DNA of 6,749 nucleotides from Actinomycetota bacterium (GTDB taxonomy: Bacteria > Actinomycetota > Actinomycetes > S36-B12), in contig WLLZ01000095.1 in the NCBI GenBank assembly GCA_009700485.1, forward strand, positions 1-6,749, written 5' to 3'. This document shows, in pieces, positions 1 to 4,793 of the stretch. The position numbers were made by a program, and so were the translations under genes. The notes beneath the pieces were generated by a model that saw nothing but the letters and a program-made list of their open reading frames with translations, was not told the origin of the DNA and did no database searches. The stretch's first letter is position 1. Every line of letters begins with the position of its first letter.

Positions 1-114
1 CAAATCGCTATGCACCTTCCGCTGCACCCTTATTGCGCCCTGCTCGGCGTGGCGCTGGTTTTTCCACTTCCACAGACCCACTACGAGAGCCGTAGCGATC
101 GCCGCCGGGTTTAG
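1..114 (+). CDS. possible C-terminal end of an upstream membrane protein (partial)
   Basis: Reading from base 1, this frame stays open for 37 codons and stops at TAG 112-114. The peptide has a hydrophobic stretch (CALLGVALVFPLP) followed by a charged, arginine-rich tail (HYESRSDRRRV). That looks like the last membrane span and cytoplasmic tail of a polytopic protein. All three plus frames are open for 30 or more codons here, so openness alone proves nothing. I prefer this frame because its third codon positions are mostly G or C, as in the real genes nearby. The frame at base 2 would be unusually cysteine-rich, and the frame at base 3 has GC-poor third positions. No family can be named from 37 residues. 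A flippase or small membrane partner of the downstream transferases would fit the position, but this is speculation. Confidence 0.25.
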   Translation, partial: QIAMHLPLHPYCALLGVALVFPLPQTHYESRSDRRRV

Positions 115-131
115 CTCATGAATGCAGGGTA

Positions 132-146
132 AAGGGACGCTCCCTT
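132..146 (+). terminator. small hairpin, possible terminator of the upstream gene
   Basis: AAGGGA-CGC-TCCCTT forms a perfect 6-base-pair stem with a 3-base loop, 18 bases after the possible stop codon at 112-114. There is no T-run after it, so it is not a standard intrinsic terminator. An overlapping alternative, CCCT-T-AGGG (142-150), would compete with it. It could be a weak terminator without a U-tract or a leader structure for the next gene. Confidence 0.3.
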
Positions 147-222
147 AGGGTCATATTCGGTGATGTTGCCGTCTCGATAGTTGGCCAAGCGCGGATATCC
201 TTTAGAGCATTGCGAAACTAGT

Positions 223-227
223 GGAGG
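223..227 (+). promoter_or_regulatory. ribosome-binding site that fixes the GTG 238 start
   Basis: GGAGG lies 10 bases before GTG 238. It decides between three in-frame starts. TTG 181 has no such site, and ATG 250 has only a GAGGAA directly against it, which is too close. Confidence 0.6.
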
Positions 228-237
228 CAGGTCAGAA

Positions 238-1212
238 GTGAGCGAGGAAATGGTTACGGGCCGGGTGTCCCGTGTGGCGGTAATAACGCCCGCGTTCAAT
301 GACTGGGCGTGCCTGCCGAGCTTTTTCGCCGGGCTTGATGCTGTAGCTCCCCTAGTTGGTGAAGTGCATTTATTTGTCATTGACGATGGGTCCACTGATG
401 CTTTGGACTTGGACTTCATCGTGGTGCCCGGCGCACTTGCGTCGGTGGAGGTAGTGCACTTGGGCTGCAACCTAGGCCACCAGCGAGCTATTGCTGCTGG
501 AATGGCCGAGGTAGTGAATCGTGATCACTTCGACGTCGTAATTGTGATCGATGTCGACGGTGAGGATAATCCCCTTGATATTACGAAACTCTGGCATGAT
601 CATTTGGCTAACCCCGAGGCGATAGTTGTAGCACAGCGGCGGGGGAGATCCGAGGCAATTCGTTTCCGCTTGTTCTACTCACTTTACAAGTGGCTTTTTC
701 GTGCCCTAACTGGAAGGCGCCTTGATTTCGGCAACTTCGCTCTGCTGCCTATCGCTATGGCGCAGAGACTTGTTTTGATGACAGAGCTTTGGAACCATTT
801 TCCAGCGGCAGTAATGCGTTCACGAATCCGCGTCGTGAAGGTGCCACTCGATAGGCAGGAGCGCTCAGTTGGCCGTTCGCGCATGAACTTCACGGCATTG
901 GTAAACCACGGTTTAGCAGGAATAGCGGCATTTATTGACACGGTATTTGTACGTTTGCTGGTCTTTGTAGGTCTTTTCGCTTTGCTAGTTGCTACTGCAG
1001 GCGGGTTTGCGTTGATTGCGACTCTCCTAACCTCGGCCCCAATCTCAGGCTGGCTGGCGACAGCGTTAGGGCTCGGATTACTCGGCTTGCTCCAAATGCT
1101 GGCCGTGCTCGTGGTGGTGACGTTCTTAACATTGTCATCTCGCTCAGTGGCATCACCACCGCCATCACAAGTGGCGAGGAAGTACATCGCAAGCAGTGAG
1201 AGGATCCGTTAG
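238..1212 (+). CDS. GT2 glycosyltransferase, polyprenyl-phosphate sugar synthase-like, membrane-anchored
   Basis: This 324-residue protein probably moves a sugar from a nucleotide-sugar donor onto polyprenyl phosphate at the inner face of the membrane, as the DPM1/GtrB/ArnC group of GT2 enzymes does. Seen in the sequence: a GT-A start (VAVITPAFND, 13-22), the donor-site motif VIDDGSTD (47-54), LGCNLGHQRAIAAGM (75-89), and the metal-binding acidic motif IDVDGEDNP (104-112). Further on are the basic patch QRRGR (133-137), DFGNFALL (163-170) and the R-x-x-G-R-S-R-M-N-F segment (209-218) followed by HGL, all typical of this group. Two hydrophobic spans follow (about 238-262 and 273-299), then a short basic tail. 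The two-span C-terminus is normal for GtrB-like enzymes. GTG 238 is chosen because of the GGAGG at 223-227; the frame could extend to TTG 181, but the added residues look unlike the family. The stop shares one base with the next start, suggesting an operon. The sugar is unknown. The family call is firm; the acceptor lipid is inferred. Confidence 0.9.
   Translation: MSEEMVTGRVSRVAVITPAFNDWACLPSFFAGLDAVAPLVGEVHLFVIDDGSTDALDLDFIVVPGALASVEVVHLGCNLGHQRAIAAGMAEVVNRDHFDVVIVIDVDGEDNPLDITKLWHDHLANPEAIVVAQRRGRSEAIRFRLFYSLYKWLFRALTGRRLDFGNFALLPIAMAQRLVLMTELWNHFPAAVMRSRIRVVKVPLDRQERSVGRSRMNFTALVNHGLAGIAAFIDTVFVRLLVFVGLFALLVATAGGFALIATLLTSAPISGWLATALGLGLLGLLQMLAVLVVVTFLTLSSRSVASPPPSQVARKYIASSERIR
1199..1203 (+). 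promoter_or_regulatory. ribosome-binding site for the GTG 1212 start
   Basis: AGAGG lies 8 bases before GTG 1212 and inside the last codons of the preceding gene. It supports a start that overlaps the previous stop codon (TAGTG, 1210-1214). Confidence 0.6.
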
Positions 1213-2555
1213 TGGGTGAGCCAGGCCGATCTGCGCGAAAAACCTTGGCGGATCTAGGACTGGTATTGGCCGGGGCTGTAGTTTTAATTCTCTATTCTTC
1301 TTATGGCCGCCCCATCTGGATCGACGAGAACTTGCATTTCGCTATGGGGCAGATGGATGTTGGATATGTCCTGAAGACCATTCACAACACGACTACCGAA
1401 ATAAACCACGGTCAGACCGGGGTTTACATGTTTATTGATTGGATCTTGCTACGGGTGCTTGGAGCAAATTCAGTAGCACTGCGGTTACCGAGTCTGGTCG
1501 CTGGTGGCGCTCTCCTGTTTTGTGCCGTGATGTTCTTTCGGGTACGTAATTTTTCGTATGCGTGGCAGTACCTTATTTTAGTAGTTCTTGCCGGGCAGTC
1601 TTTTCTCATGTATTTCGTTGGTGAGGCCCGGCCTTATATGTTTTTAGCGGCCACGGCAGTTGCCACCTTGGCCTACTACCAGTATTCGCCCGCCCTCCGT
1701 AAATCTTGGGTGCCTCGATTTATCGGAATCTTCGGAGTGTGTGTTGGGGCTCTAATGCATGCCTATTACCCGCTAATGCTGGTGATTATCCTTTTCTTCT
1801 CAGTTTCGAAGGCTGTGCGGGATGGCTTTCTGCAGAGAAATACCAGATCTTTTCTTACTTTTCTTAACCTGCCCCTTCTAGTTACCGGTGCCATTTTGTA
1901 TTTAGCCGTAGGAGCCTTTACGTGGTTGCGAGGCACGCCGGAGTTTGGCTACGACCCGTTTCAGTCACTCGGTTCACCCCAAGGGGCAGTTCAGTCCCTT
2001 ATTCGCGATCATTTCTCCACGATCTGGGATTGGAGTAATACGTGGATAGTTCTTGTCTTAGTTGTGGTGATATCCCTATCTTTAGGAAGATTCCGCGGTG
2101 TTGGGCGACTTGCAGCGCCACTCGCGTTGCTTTTCTTAGCGGTTGGTAGCTCTTTTGTGGTCTCGCTAGCCTCTTATTTGCGCGACTACTGGATTATGGA
2201 GCGGCAATGGGTGGCAGGCATTGCGCTTGGCTCGGTCGCTCTGGTGTGGTTCTTCGCCGAGCTGTACAAGGCGGGTTCTCGAACTGACTCTTGGGCGCTT
2301 CGAGTGCCGGCTTTCGTGTTTGCTGCCTTGGCCCTAATCTCATGTTACGGCGCAGTTCAAGGTCAGATTTCGATGCTACAGAGCTACCGTGAAGCAAAGC
2401 TGGCGCTCGAAAGTGACACACGCACACTTGATCAGTTGATAAGTGAGAGGTCGGAGTGGCCCTACATCGCGAATATAAACATTGCGAGGGGTGGCCAGGT
2501 ATGGCCGATCTTCACTGAGTGGTACGGGCGGCAGGCTGGGATGCGAGAAAACTGA
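1212..2555 (+). CDS. GT-C integral membrane glycosyltransferase (ArnT/PMT/GT39-like)
   Basis: A 447-residue polytopic protein, predicted to transfer a sugar from a polyprenyl-phosphate donor to an acceptor outside the membrane. After the first span (about 13-31) comes the first external loop with the acidic pair in WIDENLHF (36-43), the place and form of the catalytic Asp-Glu of GT39/ArnT-type enzymes. Also typical are NHGQTGVY (65-72), RLPS (91-94), GEARPYMFLA (137-146), the HAYYP segment (183-187) and YWIMERQW (326-333) before a late span. I count roughly 11 hydrophobic segments, the last near 365-382, followed by a 65-residue soluble tail; this tail is shorter than many family members carry. 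GTG 1212 is supported by the AGAGG at 1199-1203. The gene starts on the last base of the preceding stop codon, so the two are probably translated together: the GT2 would make the lipid-linked sugar this enzyme uses. The substrate is not readable. Codons are richer in A and T than in the genes beyond 3500. Confidence 0.85.
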   Translation: MGEPGRSARKTLADLGLVLAGAVVLILYSSYGRPIWIDENLHFAMGQMDVGYVLKTIHNTTTEINHGQTGVYMFIDWILLRVLGANSVALRLPSLVAGGALLFCAVMFFRVRNFSYAWQYLILVVLAGQSFLMYFVGEARPYMFLAATAVATLAYYQYSPALRKSWVPRFIGIFGVCVGALMHAYYPLMLVIILFFSVSKAVRDGFLQRNTRSFLTFLNLPLLVTGAILYLAVGAFTWLRGTPEFGYDPFQSLGSPQGAVQSLIRDHFSTIWDWSNTWIVLVLVVVISLSLGRFRGVGRLAAPLALLFLAVGSSFVVSLASYLRDYWIMERQWVAGIALGSVALVWFFAELYKAGSRTDSWALRVPAFVFAALALISCYGAVQGQISMLQSYREAKLALESDTRTLDQLISERSEWPYIANINIARGGQVWPIFTEWYGRQAGMREN

Positions 2556-2574
2556 CAGGACGGTGTTCGAGAAC
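2556..2574. other. 19-base gap between converging genes
   Basis: The plus-strand stop (TGA 2553-2555) and the minus-strand stop (TAA, bases 2577-2575) face each other across 19 bases. The only inverted repeat is GTTC-GA-GAAC (2565-2574), with 4 pairs and a 2-base loop, too small to be a convincing terminator. No T-run is present on either strand. Confidence 0.6.
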
Positions 2575-3513
2575 TTAGGGGTCGACCGTGCCGCGAACTT
2601 CCCACTTTTCTGGTGACACTGACTGTCGTCGACTGAGTGCTCGAAGGTGGCCAATTGTCACGTGAGCAACAGTTCTAGTGAGTGGAACTAGTGCGCTTGG
2701 GTGATAAGCGAGATATCTGCTTAGTGCAGCAAAGAGGTGAATATCTTGCTTACGTGCCGCTTTTCCGTAGGAGGAACGGTCAGAATTTGGTCGACCATAA
2801 ATGATCGAAATTGGTTCTGGGAATTCTTCGACTTTGTAATTATTGGGAGAAGCTGCGGTCGCCATTTCAATTCGCATTGGTCCGGTCTTTTTTGGGAATG
2901 AGTGGATAAGTTGCTGATGGTTTGCCAGGGCCGCCACCGAGCCACTCATCTGCATGTAGGTGGGTTGCCTTAACTGAAATTCAACCCACTCAGCGACGGC
3001 GAGTTTCAGTGGACCTCCCAAGGGAAAGCTAGTCCAACTCTCAAGAGCTGCTGCTGGGTTACCGCTCCAGATTTGATCGGCCTGTTCATGGCGCATGGCC
3101 CAGGGGCCGAAGTAGGCGGTGCCGCGCGTTAGCGGCCAGTTGCCGTTTTCGTCGACGAGATTACCTATGCCTCTTGTTCTTACTTGATCGTCGTAAGCGA
3201 GCCAGTAGATCCAATCGTTCTCAGTTGCACCGGTTCGCTCAAGGTAGTCGATCCAAAAGGCTTGATGGGCCATGGTCGGCAGTTCAACTTTCGTGCAGAT
3301 CACCTCAGCTTTGGGATGCTGCTGCTGAAAATCGGTAGCCATGCGCATGTCATCTGAGTCTTCGGCTGCGGTGATGCTCAAGACGATTCTTTTGAAGTGG
3401 TGCTCAGCTATCGCTATCGAGTCAAGGCAGCGCTGGAGGCGCTCGCCACCGCGGTAACTCATCATGACCAAGATGGGTTGAAGCGGTTCGTTGAGTTGGT
3501 TATTGGTTGTCAT
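2575..3513 (-). CDS. GT2-like (GT-A fold) glycosyltransferase
   Basis: A 312-residue soluble protein with no membrane span. The start PILVMMSYRGGERLQRCLDSI (13-33) is a GT-A opening strand and helix as in GT2 enzymes. FKRIVLSITAAEDSDD (40-55) matches the second strand with its acidic residues, and WLAYDDQV (104-111) supplies the Asp-Asp that would bind the metal and nucleotide-sugar, in place of the usual DxD. Later segments GTAYFGPW (131-138), MQMSGSV (187-193), MRIEMATAA (213-221) and IIYGRPNSDR (237-246) look conserved, but I cannot tie them to a named subfamily. ATG 3513 is chosen because it overlaps the stop of the upstream GT4 gene as ATGA. The frame continues 31 codons further upstream, but only inside that gene. 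The overlap implies translational coupling, so the two probably add successive sugars to one glycan. The catalytic class is likely; donor and acceptor are unknown. Confidence 0.8.
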   Translation of the reverse strand: MTTNNQLNEPLQPILVMMSYRGGERLQRCLDSIAIAEHHFKRIVLSITAAEDSDDMRMATDFQQQHPKAEVICTKVELPTMAHQAFWIDYLERTGATENDWIYWLAYDDQVRTRGIGNLVDENGNWPLTRGTAYFGPWAMRHEQADQIWSGNPAAALESWTSFPLGGPLKLAVAEWVEFQLRQPTYMQMSGSVAALANHQQLIHSFPKKTGPMRIEMATAASPNNYKVEEFPEPISIIYGRPNSDRSSYGKAARKQDIHLFAALSRYLAYHPSALVPLTRTVAHVTIGHLRALSRRQSVSPEKWEVRGTVDP

Positions 3514-4754
3514 TTTTGGGCCCGCGCATAGACGTCGAGGTATTGGTTGACAACCGTTGCTGGCGACCAAGTTTCGAGCGCACGCGCTCGAGCGTGCTGG
3601 CCCCAAGCGTTGTCACTCTGAGAGTCATTGATGGCGTTGATGATGCCTTGGGCGAGATCGTCGGTGTTGTTTGCTGCGGCCAGGTGACCGGTGGCGTTGT
3701 GGTCGACGATGTCGTTAAGCCCGCCGATGGCGAAGGCAACAACCGGTTTGCCGCAGCTTTGGGCCTCCATCGCGGTCAGCGGCATGTTGTCTTCGCGGCT
3801 CGGCACAACGGTTACATTGGCGGCGTTGTAGTGGAGGGCAAGAGCTGCATTGCCGTTTACGATGCCGCGCCAGTGGATTTTGATGCCCGAGGGGTTGGTG
3901 TAGGCCTCGTCGATGGGGCCGACGATGACGACTTCGACGGTTGGGAAAGTAGGTGTGATTTTGCCGAGTGCCTGTTCGAGGAGATCCCAGCCCTTTCGCG
4001 CGTCATGGATGCCGCCGCCGGCGAGAAAGAGAATTAATGGCACGTCGGCTGGCAGGCCCAAAGCGTTGCGGGCAGCGAACATATCGGCGGGCTGGAACAT
4101 CTCGCAGTCAATGACATGCGAAATTGTTGATACTGGCCAGTCGTGCATCAGGGCACTTACTTGCACGGCTTCGTGCATCCATGTGCTTGCTGCTACAACT
4201 TGGCTGGGGCGCCAAAGCTCTTTCTTTTGTTCCCAAGCGTGCAGATCAATATCGACGCCGCGTTCATCTTTAGGTCTGTTGGTTTTGGTATATCCGGTGC
4301 GCCAGCGGGCATCCGGGGCACTTACGCCGTAGTGCTCGGTGCCCGAAAATGGCCACATATCGTAGACCGACCAAATAATGGGCTTGGTGATGCGCCCGAT
4401 CTCTTTGATCGATAGGAAACCTGCCGTAACCCAGTGGAGGTTCACTACATCGGCATTGGATCGGTTGATCTCATTGGCGTTTAGGCTGCCGAACCGGGCC
4501 GGGGAGCGCCAGGTGTCGTTGGGTGAGCGCTGGAGGCGCCAAAGTTGGCGGTCCAATCGATTAGCGACCCGAAATCGTAGATCTGAGCCCGCGGCGACCT
4601 CTCGGTCGCTATTGGTGGCCGATTTGTCCATCCTTGCCACCCGCATGGTGGAGTCGACCCCAGCGGCCAGCATGGCGCTATGGAGGGCGTAGGCGGCTCG
4701 GCCCGCCCCGCCATTGGCGTCGTAGGTGCTTAGATGGAGGACCGTGGGCGGCAC
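3510..4754 (-). CDS. GT4 family glycosyltransferase (GT-B fold, WcaC-like variant)
   Basis: A 414-residue cytoplasmic transferase, probably using a nucleotide-sugar to extend a lipid-linked or surface glycan. The N-terminus (VLHLSTYDANGGAGRAAYAL, 5-24) is the glycine-rich acceptor-side opening of GT-B enzymes. It continues with VNLHWV (104-109) and YDMWPFSGTEHY (131-142). The donor domain has RKGWDLLEQAL (253-263), VVIVGP (275-280) and the nucleotide-sugar site PSREDNMPLTAMEAQSCGKP (318-337), where D322 and E330 form the spaced acidic pair of GT4. WcaC-type relatives usually carry several cysteines after the DMWPF motif; here the corresponding stretch (139-181) has none, although H141, W151 and W181 are kept. 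GTG 4754 is the only start that preserves the N-terminal motif; no in-frame start lies upstream of it. Its ribosome-binding site is weak (GAG at 4760-4758, or AGG at 4769-4767). It overlaps the next minus-strand gene by 4 bases and starts 39 bases from a divergent gene. Confidence 0.9.
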   Translation of the reverse strand: MPPTVLHLSTYDANGGAGRAAYALHSAMLAAGVDSTMRVARMDKSATNSDREVAAGSDLRFRVANRLDRQLWRLQRSPNDTWRSPARFGSLNANEINRSNADVVNLHWVTAGFLSIKEIGRITKPIIWSVYDMWPFSGTEHYGVSAPDARWRTGYTKTNRPKDERGVDIDLHAWEQKKELWRPSQVVAASTWMHEAVQVSALMHDWPVSTISHVIDCEMFQPADMFAARNALGLPADVPLILFLAGGGIHDARKGWDLLEQALGKITPTFPTVEVVIVGPIDEAYTNPSGIKIHWRGIVNGNAALALHYNAANVTVVPSREDNMPLTAMEAQSCGKPVVAFAIGGLNDIVDHNATGHLAAANNTDDLAQGIINAINDSQSDNAWGQHARARALETWSPATVVNQYLDVYARAQK

Positions 4755-4793
4755 CCGCTCACGGTACCTGACTGGCTGCGGAGGTAGTGGAGC
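4755..4793. promoter_or_regulatory. 39-base divergent intergenic region
   Basis: Two genes start back to back here: GTG 4754 on the minus strand and GTG 4794 on the plus strand. The gap is too short for two complete promoters side by side. Any promoters must overlap each other or extend into the two coding regions, or one gene is transcribed by other means. I could not identify reliable -10 or -35 boxes on either strand. Confidence 0.5.
4780..4784 (+). promoter_or_regulatory. ribosome-binding site for the GTG 4794 start
   Basis: GGAGG with 9 bases to GTG 4794. An in-frame TAG at 4785-4787 rules out any earlier start for this gene. The nearby GTG 4787, in another frame, is only 2 bases from this site. 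Confidence 0.75.

Larger units (their letters stand above)
115..237. other. intergenic region upstream of the first glycosyltransferase
   Basis: I see no gene in these 123 bases. They contain the inverted repeat at 132-146, an 8-base palindrome TTGGCCAA at 181-188 and the ribosome-binding site at 223-227. No pair of -35 and -10 boxes with normal spacing was convincing. Candidates such as TTGCCG (166-171) with TATCCT (196-201) are 24 bases apart, which is too far. Confidence 0.5.

Noticed and set aside
181..188. Palindrome TTGGCCAA as an operator upstream of the first gene
   Set aside because: Eight bases is too short to claim a binding site, and no promoter could be placed beside it.
181..237. 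N-terminal extension of the first transferase to TTG 181
   Set aside because: The extra 19 residues are unlike the family, TTG 181 has no ribosome-binding site, and GTG 238 has a GGAGG.
684..1187. Minus-strand open frame of 167 codons opposite the first transferase
   Set aside because: It lies fully inside a well-supported GT2 gene and has the Ser/Thr/Arg-rich look of a shadow frame.
2655..2669. Near-palindrome around TCACGTGA (2658-2665), like an operator
   Set aside because: It lies inside the 3' end of the GT2-like coding region, far from any start, and is imperfect in its outer part; probably chance.
2675..2693. CTAGTG direct repeat with a 5-pair inverted repeat
   Set aside because: Short, within coding sequence, and without any flanking feature of a mobile element.
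3507..4037. Plus-strand open frame of 176 codons opposite the GT4 gene
   Set aside because: It is the mirror of a clear GT4 gene, has no recognisable motif, and its valine/glycine-rich composition follows from the antisense of that gene.
4714..4735. TTGGCG and TTAGAT as a promoter for the gene at 4794
   Set aside because: The spacing is only 10 bases and the second box is a poor match.
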